Source of the DNA: Pelotomaculum isophthalicicum JI
GTDB taxonomy: Bacteria > Bacillota > Desulfotomaculia > Desulfotomaculales > Pelotomaculaceae
DNA: 36,422 nucleotides
Direction of reading: 5' to 3'
Assembly (NCBI RefSeq): GCF_029478095.1
Contig: NZ_JAKOAV010000035.1
Location: 1-36,422 of the forward strand
Numbering within the stretch: the stretch's first letter is position 1; each line of letters begins with the position of its first letter. Both the position numbers and the translations under genes were made by a program. The notes beneath the pieces were generated by a model. That model saw only the letters and a program-made list of their open reading frames with translations. It was not told where the DNA came from and ran no database searches. Positions 15,924 to 23,019 of the stretch are shown one piece after another.

Positions 15924-16799
15924 TCATGAAAGTATCAACCTCCGCATATCTTCCGGGATCGGGGCGTCAATAATCAACTCGTTACCGGTTATCGGGTGTT
16001 TCATTCCCACCCGGCAGCAATGCAAAGCCTGTCTGTTTATTCCTTCCATACGCCCTCCGTAAAGAGCGTCACCCACTAGCGGATGTCCAATATGGCTCAT
16101 GTGTACCCTGATCTGATGAGTGCGCCCAGTTACCAAGCGCAGCCTTGCAAGCGTGCTGTCCGCCAAATACTGTTTTACTTGATAATATGTTATTGCCCGC
16201 CTGCCGTCAGGGCAAACCATACGTTTTACTTTGCTATCCTTGCAGCGGCCTATGGGCAAGTCGATGGAACCGCTCTCTTGCTCTAAAAAGCCACCCACAA
16301 CAGCAAGGTATTCCCGCCACAATTCACCGGAACTCAGTTGCTGGGCAAGCCGGAACCCGGCGTGAGCATGTTTGGCCACAACCACTAATCCGGAAGTGTT
16401 CCGGTCCAGTCGTGACAAGGGACGAAACACCGGTTCCGTGTTATTGTCAAAATGGTATAAAATTGCGTTGGCCAGCGTGTTCTCCGGCTCGTGTTTTAAA
16501 GGATGCACCAACATGTTATGCGGCTTATTAACAATTAAAAGATGCTCATCTTCATAAGCTATTTCAATAGGTATGGGCTGTGGCAGTACATTTGTATATT
16601 CTTCAAACCTCAGATTTACGCTTATCTGATCTCCTTCTTGCAAACGCTTGTTTAAATAAGCCGCCTGCCCGTTCACCACAACACCTGACAACCGCTTCAA
16701 CTTGCGGATCGTTGTACGTGAAAAACCAAGGTTTTTTTGCATTATTCTCTCAGCCGTAAGCCCTGCATCCGCAGCAGTGACCTGATAGCTAAGTTTCAA
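15924..16799 (-). CDS. RluA/RluD-family pseudouridine synthase
   Basis: This enzyme isomerises uridine to pseudouridine in rRNA or tRNA. An N-terminal S4 domain (IRKLKRLSGVVVNGQAAYLNKRLQEGDQI) is followed by the catalytic domain. The catalytic Asp is in RPLSRLDRNTSGLVVVAK (usual form HRLDxxTSG; here SRLDRNTSG). Other family motifs are the early NKPHNMLVHP and the late RLVTGRTHQIRVHMSHIGHPLVGDALYGG. I prefer the TTG at 16799, which follows GAGGCAGG, giving 291 aa. A longer reading from a TTG at 16841 adds 14 residues but has no ribosome binding site. RNA target not determinable from sequence. Confidence 0.92.
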   Translation of the reverse strand: MKLSYQVTAADAGLTAERIMQKNLGFSRTTIRKLKRLSGVVVNGQAAYLNKRLQEGDQISVNLRFEEYTNVLPQPIPIEIAYEDEHLLIVNKPHNMLVHPLKHEPENTLANAILYHFDNNTEPVFRPLSRLDRNTSGLVVVAKHAHAGFRLAQQLSSGELWREYLAVVGGFLEQESGSIDLPIGRCKDSKVKRMVCPDGRRAITYYQVKQYLADSTLARLRLVTGRTHQIRVHMSHIGHPLVGDALYGGRMEGINRQALHCCRVGMKHPITGNELIIDAPIPEDMRRLILS

Positions 16800-16887
16800 T
16801 ATACCTGCCTCTTTTCCATACTTCAATTTATAAAATTCCAATTCGAGGTATTATTCACAATCAGCTAAATGGCGATATCAGTATAGT

Positions 16888-17085
16888 TTAAACCAACGAA
16901 AATTGGATCCCATCATCACGAGCTAGTTTATTCATCCGGTCGCCGATGATCATCCTATAATCACGAGAGTCCTTCAGGTACCATTCAAGGACCTTCAGAG
17001 ATGCCGGGAAATACTTGCGGTAAACCTGCCGCAACCGGCCAACCGCTGATGGGTAGGCTGATCCACTCCTAGCACCTCTCATCAT
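16888..17085 (-). CDS. Small hypothetical ORF (65 aa), doubtful
   Basis: This is a basic, arginine-rich ORF without domain, signal peptide or membrane segment. It lies between the pseudouridine synthase and the lipoprotein gene on the same strand. No clear ribosome binding site precedes its ATG. The part from VGRLRQVYRKYFP to the end could be a remnant of a larger protein. It may not be a gene. Confidence 0.2.
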   Translation of the reverse strand: MMRGARSGSAYPSAVGRLRQVYRKYFPASLKVLEWYLKDSRDYRMIIGDRMNKLARDDGIQFSLV

Positions 17086-17112
17086 CTGTAACCGAAGGTA
17101 AAATATCTAAAT

Positions 17113-17790
17113 TTAACTGGGCAGCTTAAAAATCACCTGCTCATCTTTTGAATTCTTACTCACAAAAGCCCTGACCTTATCCGTCATCTTATTCCCCTCA
17201 TTTTTTATGAGTGCCGTATATTCATTAAGAAGCGACGCAAAGGCGGTGCCTTTGTATTTTAGCTGCGAGTCTTCGTAACTTTTTAGGTACTCCTTCGAAA
17301 AAATATTGCTCCCGTCCATCCATTGAAACGAAGATGTGTACTTAAAATTGCCGAACATGTAGTCGTGCAGGTATTCGCTTCTCCATTTACTTATTTCTTC
17401 CCTATACGGCGAGTCTGGATAATCCTCCAGGAACTTGTATGTCGCCGCAATTCTGGCGGCCAATTCGTCAAGACTGATAATTCTTTTATAATCGTCACTA
17501 ACCAGCCCGGCATATGGCATACTTTTCTCCCTGTCTTTTATGGACTTGTAATCTGCAGCCTCCCTATCCCGGTTATTTTTCTGCTCAGTGACCTTTTCGA
17601 CCTCAGCCGGGTTCTTTACAGCGGGCTGAGGAGCGTTAATCGCAGGTTTGACTTCAACCACAGCGTTATCTTTGTCCGGAGAAGTATTATCTTCCATGCC
17701 TTTTAATTGATCTTTTTGGATTGAGCAGCCTGAGAATAACATCGCGGCCAATAATAAACATGCCAAATAATATTTTTTCATCTTACCCAC
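17113..17790 (-). CDS. Predicted lipoprotein, unknown function
   Basis: This 225-aa protein has a basic start (MGKMKKYY), a hydrophobic core and a lipobox LFSGC with the modified Cys at residue 22, so it should be lipid-anchored on the outer face of the membrane. A proline- and charge-rich linker (about 25-90) follows, then a helical domain with KFLEDYPDSPYREEISKWRSEYL, a TPR-like spacing often seen in tetratricopeptide lipoproteins. No enzymatic motif seen. It is transcribed in the same direction as the exporter genes upstream, but 130 bp apart. Confidence 0.8.
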   Translation of the reverse strand: MGKMKKYYLACLLLAAMLFSGCSIQKDQLKGMEDNTSPDKDNAVVEVKPAINAPQPAVKNPAEVEKVTEQKNNRDREAADYKSIKDREKSMPYAGLVSDDYKRIISLDELAARIAATYKFLEDYPDSPYREEISKWRSEYLHDYMFGNFKYTSSFQWMDGSNIFSKEYLKSYEDSQLKYKGTAFASLLNEYTALIKNEGNKMTDKVRAFVSKNSKDEQVIFKLPS

Positions 17791-17924
17791 CTCACTAAAA
17801 ATCTATAGGGAGTGCCGGCAATGATATCAGCACGTTTTAATTATACAATAAGATGTACAATATACCAGCAAGATACTATGTAAAACTGGTTTCTCCCGGT
17901 TGCTTGTCCCCCTTGCAGTCGTTA

Positions 17925-18740
17925 TCAATGACTGATCGCCAGTGAATTCCTTTCATAATCTTTAATCACTTCGTTCACAGCACCGGCTCTTGCTAACCGG
18001 CCGTTATTTAGCCAAAGAGCGCTTTTGCATAAATATTTGACTAATTCAATGTTGTGGCTAATAAATAAAATTGTCCGTCCCTCCCTGGCGAAGGATTTTA
18101 TTTTCTCGAGACATTTTTTCTGAAACGCTATATCCCCAACAGCCAGTACCTCATCAATGAGTAATATATCCGGCTCAAGATGTATGGCCACGGCAAAGGC
18201 AAGCCTGATATGCATTCCGCTGGAAAATCTCTTAACCGGAGTATCCAGGAGCTTCTCAATTTCAGCGAAACTGACAATCTCATCAAATTTAGCTTTTATT
18301 TCTCGCTTGGTCATGCCTAATACAGCGCCGCTGAGATAAATATTTTCTCTTCCCGTAAGCTCCGGATGAAATCCTGTGCCGGCCTCCAACAGGCAGGAAA
18401 GCTTGCCGCTGATTTCGACATAGCCGCCGGTAGGCTCAGTAACCCTTGACAGTATTTTAAATAGAGTGCTTTTACCAGCCCCGTTGCTGCCGACAATACC
18501 CAGCACGTCACCTTCATTAACCTCAAAGGATACATCTCTCAAGGACCAGATTATATCTTCTCCACCGCTTAATAATTCTTCACTGTTGAATTTTGTCAGC
18601 TTTCGCAGACTGAATAGATTTCTGACTGGAGTGCTAATTCCATACATAATGGCTTCACGGAGTGTTCTGGGTCTACTATTGGTAATCCCGATACGGTAGC
18701 ATTTAGACACCTCGTGTACCTTAATAATGGGATTAGCCAT
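17925..18740 (-). CDS. Polysaccharide/teichoic acid ABC exporter, ATP-binding subunit (TagH/Wzt type)
   Basis: This 271-aa ATPase has Walker A GSNGAGKST (about 85), the ABC signature in VKRFSSGMHIRLAFAVA, Walker B ILLIDEVLAVGD, and the switch His in ILFISHNIEL. The DEVLAVGD-F-Q-K-C run and the GAVLGMTKREI segment are typical of TagH/RfbE/Wzt proteins that export undecaprenyl-linked teichoic acid or O-antigen-like glycans. It ends soon after the nucleotide-binding domain, without the C-terminal carbohydrate-binding domain of longer Wzt proteins. It lies 18 bp downstream of its permease gene, in one operon. No glycosyltransferase genes lie nearby. Confidence 0.93.
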   Translation of the reverse strand: MANPIIKVHEVSKCYRIGITNSRPRTLREAIMYGISTPVRNLFSLRKLTKFNSEELLSGGEDIIWSLRDVSFEVNEGDVLGIVGSNGAGKSTLFKILSRVTEPTGGYVEISGKLSCLLEAGTGFHPELTGRENIYLSGAVLGMTKREIKAKFDEIVSFAEIEKLLDTPVKRFSSGMHIRLAFAVAIHLEPDILLIDEVLAVGDIAFQKKCLEKIKSFAREGRTILFISHNIELVKYLCKSALWLNNGRLARAGAVNEVIKDYERNSLAISH

Positions 18741-18758
18741 TACAATTCCCCTTAAACC

Positions 18759-19568
18759 TTAGATGATATCAGCAAAAAAACGTTCCACTTGTTGAAAATA
18801 GAATAAACCTGACCCAAAAAGAATTATGCTGGTTAAAACAGAAACCAGAATAATGTGCCAAGGAAAAGGGATAGTCCCTAACAGAGCGGCCCGAAATCCC
18901 TCAATTACTCCAGCCACCGGATTTAACGCGTAAAGAAGCTGGTATTTTACCGGCACCATAGATGCCGGGTAAACAATTGGTGACGCAAACATCCACAACT
19001 GCAACAAAAATGGAATGGTCACCGGAATATCCCGGTATTTTGCGCTCAAAGCCGAAAGGAACATTCCGGCGCCGCTTGCGGCAAAGAACATTATAATAAC
19101 TAATAATGGAAAAAGTAGTGTCAAAACAGTGGGGTAAATATGGAAATAAAGCATAATACCGATTAACACCACGAAGGCAATGGAAAAGTCCAGTAAACCT
19201 GCCAGCGCAGGAGCCAGCGGTATGAGCAGGCGCGGAAAATAAACCCTGGATATTAATTTCATATTTCCAATCAAGCTATTGCCGGAACGTGTTACAGTGC
19301 TGGCAAAATATTGCCAGGCAATCATTGCGGAAAAGTAAAAAACAGGATAGGGAATACCATCAGATGGGAGTTTAGCCAACTTACCCATAAAAACAGTAAA
19401 AATGATCATTAAAAAAAATGGCTGAATAACTGTCCATAGTCCGCCAAGAACGGTTTGCCTATAACGTACTTTTATTTCTTTGGCGACCAGGAAATATAAT
19501 AATTCCTTATAGCTGCCCAATTCTTTTAGGTCTATTAACTGCCGGCCTTTCCTGGGCCTGATCATCAA
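18759..19568 (-). CDS. Polysaccharide/teichoic acid ABC exporter, permease (TagG/Wzm type)
   Basis: This 269-aa ABC-2 type membrane protein has six hydrophobic segments. It carries the family pieces LKELGSYKELLYFLVAKEIKVRYRQTVLGGLWTVIQPFF near the N-terminus, and FLLQLWMFASPIVYPASMVP and LNPVAGVIEGFRAALLG in the second half. With the adjacent ATPase it should form a 2+2 exporter for lipid-linked glycans such as wall teichoic acid or other cell-surface polysaccharide. The ribosome binding site is weak (AAAGGAAAAC, about 16 bases upstream). Confidence 0.93.
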   Translation of the reverse strand: MMIRPRKGRQLIDLKELGSYKELLYFLVAKEIKVRYRQTVLGGLWTVIQPFFLMIIFTVFMGKLAKLPSDGIPYPVFYFSAMIAWQYFASTVTRSGNSLIGNMKLISRVYFPRLLIPLAPALAGLLDFSIAFVVLIGIMLYFHIYPTVLTLLFPLLVIIMFFAASGAGMFLSALSAKYRDIPVTIPFLLQLWMFASPIVYPASMVPVKYQLLYALNPVAGVIEGFRAALLGTIPFPWHIILVSVLTSIILFGSGLFYFQQVERFFADII

Positions 19569-19893
19569 AATTGTTCTGTTTTCCTTTTTTGCGGCCTGTC
19601 GAATAATAACTCATTTACCTCTTTATACAGAACATGCTATTGGCAAAAAAGTAATTTGTCCCCCAAAAGCTAAAAGGTATTAAAATAGACCTGTCTAAAA
19701 AACTACTTCCTCCGGTTTTTTATTTTATGAACTACATTTAAAATAAGTGAATTCTAATAATCTTCACTTTACCAGGTAAAATATATATCCCCTGTCATAT
19801 ATAGCGCTTTAAACTATAACGCAATTATCATTTTGACTAATTTCTTGACTGAGCAGGTTATTTATATTTATTATGTTCAAAGGGGTGATGCGA
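19569..19893. other. Divergent intergenic region
   Basis: About 325 bp of AT-rich DNA lie between the exporter operon (minus) and the TPR gene (plus). On the plus strand TTGACT (19845-19850) lies 17 bp before TTATTA (19868-19873). This may be the TPR promoter, although it is very close to the gene start. No ORF seen. Confidence 0.4.
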
Positions 19894-20571
19894 ATGAAAC
19901 TATTCGGCATATACATGATATTGTCCCTTTTGACCGGCAATCCCCTTCTATCCCTGGTCATCCTATTGCTGATTATTTTTTTTGCTGAGCAACGTTTTGT
20001 CGGGATCCTGCCGGATTTTTCCGCAATTTGGCGGCGGAAAAACAAGGCCAAGCGCTTAAAGAAAGAGATCAGGTTAAACCCGGCTAACGCCGAAGCCTGT
20101 CTGGAATTAGGAGAGATTTATTTCCGGCGGGGAAAATACGAGCAAGCTTTATCTTTTCTGGAAAACGCGTCCGATAAGATGGCTGGACACCCTCTTTTTC
20201 ATTTCTACCTCGGCGCGTCATATTACAACCTTGGAAAGATTGAAGAGGGAAAAAAAGAGCTTGAAAAAGCGATTGAGGCAAATCCCAAGGTCAGCTTTGG
20301 GGAGCCCTATTTATTCATCATTAGAATCTGCCTGGAAGAAAAGCAATCAGACGCAATAATTGATCATTTTTTTCATCAGCTTTTGCTGTACGGCTCACCC
20401 AAAACATTTTATCAGGCCGGTAAATTGTTTCTAAGCAACGGTGATAGAGAAAGAGCAAGGCTACTATTCAGGGAAACTATAGAAATCTATGACGCGTGCC
20501 GGGGAGCATTGCGGCGCTTTTACAGAAGATGGGCGGTTCTGTCAAAAATCGCCCTGTTGTCTATGCAGTAA
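19894..20571 (+). CDS. TPR-repeat membrane-anchored protein
   Basis: This protein of about 225 aa has an N-terminal hydrophobic region (LFGIYMILSLLTGNPLLSLVILLLIIFFAE), then tetratricopeptide repeats starting with NPANAEACLELGEIYFRRGKYEQALSFLENA and HPLFHFYLGASYYNLGKIEEGKKELEKAIEANP. TPRs are protein-interaction scaffolds; no catalytic domain is visible. I moved the start from an upstream ATG at 19873 to 19894, because AAAGGGGTG (19879-19887) lies at the right distance before it. It is similar in design (membrane segments, then TPRs) to the gene at 34110, which may be a distant paralogue. Confidence 0.8.
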   Translation: MKLFGIYMILSLLTGNPLLSLVILLLIIFFAEQRFVGILPDFSAIWRRKNKAKRLKKEIRLNPANAEACLELGEIYFRRGKYEQALSFLENASDKMAGHPLFHFYLGASYYNLGKIEEGKKELEKAIEANPKVSFGEPYLFIIRICLEEKQSDAIIDHFFHQLLLYGSPKTFYQAGKLFLSNGDRERARLLFRETIEIYDACRGALRRFYRRWAVLSKIALLSMQ

Positions 20572-20621
20572 CTGAAGCTATTCAGACCAGTGTGCAACAG
20601 GCTAGCGTCAAGGGTATATTA

Positions 20622-20630
20622 TGGTATAAT
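20622..20630 (+). promoter_or_regulatory. Extended -10 promoter of tcdA
   Basis: TGGTATAAT is a perfect TATAAT preceded by the TGn extension, 30 bp before the tcdA start. No good -35 box is visible, as is common for extended -10 promoters. Confidence 0.55.
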
Positions 20631-20659
20631 CAAAAAAAGATAGCAAGTTGTGAGGTTAA

Positions 20660-21427
20660 ATGCTAAACGAATTTTCAAGAACTGAATTACTAATTGGGAA
20701 AAAGGCAGTAGAGAAGTTGGCGCAGAGTATGGTCGCCGTTTTTGGCATAGGCGGTGTGGGAACTTATGCGGTCGAAGGGCTCGTGCGAGCCGGTGTCGGT
20801 AAGTTTATGCTGGTGGATGACGACTGCATATGCCTCACCAATCTCAACAGACAACTTCACGCTACCAGGAAGACGGTAGGCAAGCCCAAGGTTGAGGTTA
20901 TGCGGGATAGAATTCTAGATATTAATCCGAAGGCTGATGTAGTCACCCGTCAAACATTCTATATGCCGGAACATGCCCGGGAGCTAGTCAAACCGGAGTA
21001 CGACTACATCGTCGATTCAATCGATACGGTAACTGCCAAGATCGACTTAATCCTGAACGCCAAACAGCAGAACATTCCGATAATAAGCTGCATGGGGGCC
21101 GGCAACAAACTTGACCCGACTAGATTTGAAATTGCTGATATATATGAAACTTCTGTATGCCCCCTGGCCAAGGTAATGCGCAAAGAACTGAGAAAAAGGG
21201 GGATAAACGCTCTTAAGGTCGTTTATTCGAAAGAGGAGCCGATCAGCCCCATAGAAACTGACGAGTCCAGCTGCCGGTTCAATTGTATTTGCCCCAAGGG
21301 CACAACCAGAAAATGTACAGTTCGTCACCAGATTCCGGGCAGCATATCATTTGTACCCTCAGTGGCAGGTCTGCTGATGGCGGGCGAGGTCGTAAAGGAC
21401 TTGATTAATCCTTTGAAGAACATTTAA
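20660..21427 (+). CDS. tcdA: tRNA threonylcarbamoyladenosine dehydratase
   Basis: This 255-aa E1-like enzyme has the nucleotide-binding GIGGVGTYAVEGLVRAG (about 30-46), the DDDCICLTNLNRQLHA ATP-site block, and VDSIDTVTAKIDLI. It ends with the TcdA-type VPSVAGLLMAGEVVKDLI. The enzyme uses ATP to dehydrate t6A37 in ANN-decoding tRNAs to the cyclic form ct6A. It is distinguished from MoeB and ThiF by the SCMGAGNKLDPTRFEIADIYETSVCPLAKVMRKELRKRGI stretch. The start has GTGAGG a few bases upstream and an extended -10 promoter. Length is normal. Confidence 0.92.
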   Translation: MLNEFSRTELLIGKKAVEKLAQSMVAVFGIGGVGTYAVEGLVRAGVGKFMLVDDDCICLTNLNRQLHATRKTVGKPKVEVMRDRILDINPKADVVTRQTFYMPEHARELVKPEYDYIVDSIDTVTAKIDLILNAKQQNIPIISCMGAGNKLDPTRFEIADIYETSVCPLAKVMRKELRKRGINALKVVYSKEEPISPIETDESSCRFNCICPKGTTRKCTVRHQIPGSISFVPSVAGLLMAGEVVKDLINPLKNI

Positions 21428-21494
21428 TATAATTCGTTCTTGAATTCGTTCTTGATTTTTGGATTCGAATCGAAAAAAAGGAGTAGTTGTTTCA

Positions 21495-21848
21495 ATGCGG
21501 GCAAGAAAATATACATCAATAATTCTTACGCTGGCGTTTATTATTTTGTCTGTTACAGGTATTCAAATGCATATGATGCATGTAACATCGGAACCGCATG
21601 GGCCGCGTGGGCCACATGGACCGTTTGGAACAGAAGGAGTTGGGAATTCTCCGGTTATAAATGAGTCTGGGAAAAGCAATATTTCTACCGGCACTTTACC
21701 CACGAAATCCGAAGATGGTTTTTATCCTAAAAGGCTGCATGAATTGGCGGGATATACGTTTATTATCGCGGCACTGGTTCATTTAAAATTGAATTACAAA
21801 ACTCTCATTTCGCACATTGGAATAAAAAAAAGCAAGGTGCGTCTTTGA
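21495..21848 (+). CDS. DUF4405-type membrane protein
   Basis: This protein of 117 aa has two hydrophobic helices (about 8-25 and 85-105). Between them lies a His-, Gly- and Pro-rich segment with HMMHVTSEPHGPRGPHGPFG. The second helix region (KRLHELAGYTFIIAALVHLKLNYKTLISHI) has the conserved H...H pattern of DUF4405, a family related to the two-helix haem-binding cytochrome b units. Haem or metal binding is possible but not shown. The start at 21495 was chosen because AAAGGAG lies about a dozen bases upstream; an earlier in-frame ATG at 21459 lacks such a site. It is the last gene before the large transposon. Confidence 0.65.
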   Translation: MRARKYTSIILTLAFIILSVTGIQMHMMHVTSEPHGPRGPHGPFGTEGVGNSPVINESGKSNISTGTLPTKSEDGFYPKRLHELAGYTFIIAALVHLKLNYKTLISHIGIKKSKVRL

Positions 21849-21990
21849 TTCCGATTGGACTCCTTAGTTAATGCTGCCTATCACCAATTCGTTCCAGACA
21901 TAATATATATCCCCAATCCCCTGGCCAAACCATTTGAAGGAAAATATTTCGTGGGATATGCGGATAATTTGACCTTCGGTTATCATTTAA
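21849..21990. other. Left flank of the transposon insertion
   Basis: This 142-bp stretch has no gene. Before the insertion it would have been continuous with the 3' end of the DEAD-box helicase gene now at 32023. No terminator hairpin is evident for either neighbour. Confidence 0.45.
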
Positions 21991-21998
21991 ATTTTTAG
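21991..21998. repeat. Left target-site duplication (ATTTTTAG)
   Basis: These eight bases directly next to the left terminal inverted repeat are identical to 32019-32026 next to the right one. Eight bp is the duplication size reported for ISL3-family transposition. Confidence 0.85.
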
Positions 21999-22022
21999 GG
22001 GTATTCGGATTATCGTGTTGAT
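21999..22022 (+). repeat. Left terminal inverted repeat
   Basis: 24 bp starting GGGTATTCGGATTATCGTGT, identical to the reverse complement of 31995-32018. Beyond it the two ends share further weaker similarity (ACCTAAA against TTACCCTAAA). Confidence 0.9.
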
Positions 22023-22049
22023 ACCTAAATTTTGAAACCAGCGGATAAA

Positions 22050-22069
22050 TCGGATTATCGTGTTGATTT
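22050..22069 (+). repeat. Internal third copy of the terminal repeat
   Basis: TCGGATTATCGTGTTGATTT repeats 20 bases of the right-end repeat in the same orientation as the left end, starting 45 bp inside it. It matches the right end slightly further than the outer left copy does. It may be a second transposase-binding site or a relic of an earlier end. Confidence 0.85.
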
Positions 22070-22220
22070 TACAATAGATTACTGGTAATTATATTTCAAA
22101 TTTTTTGTTTAACCCTCACTAGGCTCGGTAACAGCAAAATCTCAGTTATCTTAACTAAAATAGTGGATGTCTGATCACTAGATCGATCGGCAGTAAATAT
22201 ATTTATTGAGATAATAAAAC

Positions 22221-22262
22221 AGCCATTTTCCTTGCGCACAGGAATATGGCTATTTTTATTTT
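22221..22262 (+). terminator. Terminator inside the transposon left end
   Basis: The stem AGCCATTTTCCT/AGGAATATGGCT (22221-22232 and 22240-22251) has one mismatch and is followed by TATTTTTATTTT. No gene lies between the transposon end and this hairpin, so it would block transcription entering from outside. The remaining stretch, 22070-22593, has no ORF. Confidence 0.75.
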
Positions 22263-22523
22263 AAAAATTCTTTTAACGTACAGTTTACCGAATTAGAAAA
22301 TACATTATGTCATTTTTTATCTGCTAAGTAATTAAGATTTTGCTTTTTATGAAAGTTGCTTTCCCGACTATAAAATTTTATTAATAGATAAGAAAAAATG
22401 TCAAAATGTGTAGAGATTTGTCGGTAATTATTGCCATGGAATATGCAGGAATATAGAAAATAATCTTGAATGTTTAGGAGATTTGTCATTAATAAAACAA
22501 AAATAACAAGCCGGTGCGAAACA

Positions 22524-22554
22524 AAATCGTTTTAATACATTGATAAAACGATTT
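22524..22554 (+). promoter_or_regulatory. Hairpin in the RHS gene leader
   Basis: An 11-bp perfect stem AAATCGTTTTA/TAAAACGATTT with a 9-nt loop lies 40 bp before the RHS start codon, flanked by CCGG on both sides that can extend it. It has no T run, so it is more likely a regulatory site or mRNA structure than a terminator. Confidence 0.5.
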
Positions 22555-22593
22555 GCCGGTTAACCGCCCACTACGAGAAAGGGGATTATCAGT

Positions 22594-22962
22594 TTGAAAA
22601 AAATCTTAATTTATTTGTTAATATTATCTCTCCTAGTAAACATACCTCTTCCGGCCTTTGCCCAAAGCAAATATATATCTGCGGGACAAGATACTACTAT
22701 CCCTACCGCCCTTACAGGCATAGAAAATAAGGATGGCTCAGAGAACTCATTGCCTCAAACTGATAAAGACCGGTCGGTATCCAAAAAAGTTTACGAAGAC
22801 ATGACAAATATTGAACAACAACCCCCGATAAACGATGAACACATAGTACTTGACTCTTATTCACATGAATCAGTTGAAAGTTTCAAATACGGCCACTCCG
22901 CATTCTATAACACCCTCAAAGAAAAAAACAAACTGGATATTTTAGATAAAACATCTAAATGA
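22594..22962 (+). CDS. N-terminal part of the RHS gene, with signal peptide, ending at an in-frame TGA
   Basis: This 122-aa reading starts at a TTG preceded by AGAAAGGGG. Its first 23 residues are a clear signal peptide (KKILIYLLILSLLVNIPLPAFA followed by Q). The rest is low-complexity with SVSKKVY- and SAFYNTL-type units. The TGA at 22960-22962 is in the same frame as the large RHS reading that follows, and there is no other stop codon between here and 28422. The same motif family (SVSGEVY, TVSNEVY, PISAELYN) continues on both sides of the TGA. I therefore see one gene of 1,942 codons with codon 123 changed to TGA. The stop may be a mutation, a sequencing error or, less likely, a recoded codon. 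Confidence 0.75.
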   Translation: MKKILIYLLILSLLVNIPLPAFAQSKYISAGQDTTIPTALTGIENKDGSENSLPQTDKDRSVSKKVYEDMTNIEQQPPINDEHIVLDSYSHESVESFKYGHSAFYNTLKEKNKLDILDKTSK

Positions 22963-23019
22963 AAGCCAATATCAGCAGAATTATATAACAGTCTCATTCA
23001 AAATAACAGACAAGACCTT

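Noticed and set aside
22963-23019. Selenocysteine or other programmed recoding at the RHS TGA
   Set aside because: The bases after the TGA form no clear hairpin of the bacterial SECIS kind, and RHS proteins are not known to contain selenocysteine. A nonsense mutation or sequencing error is simpler.
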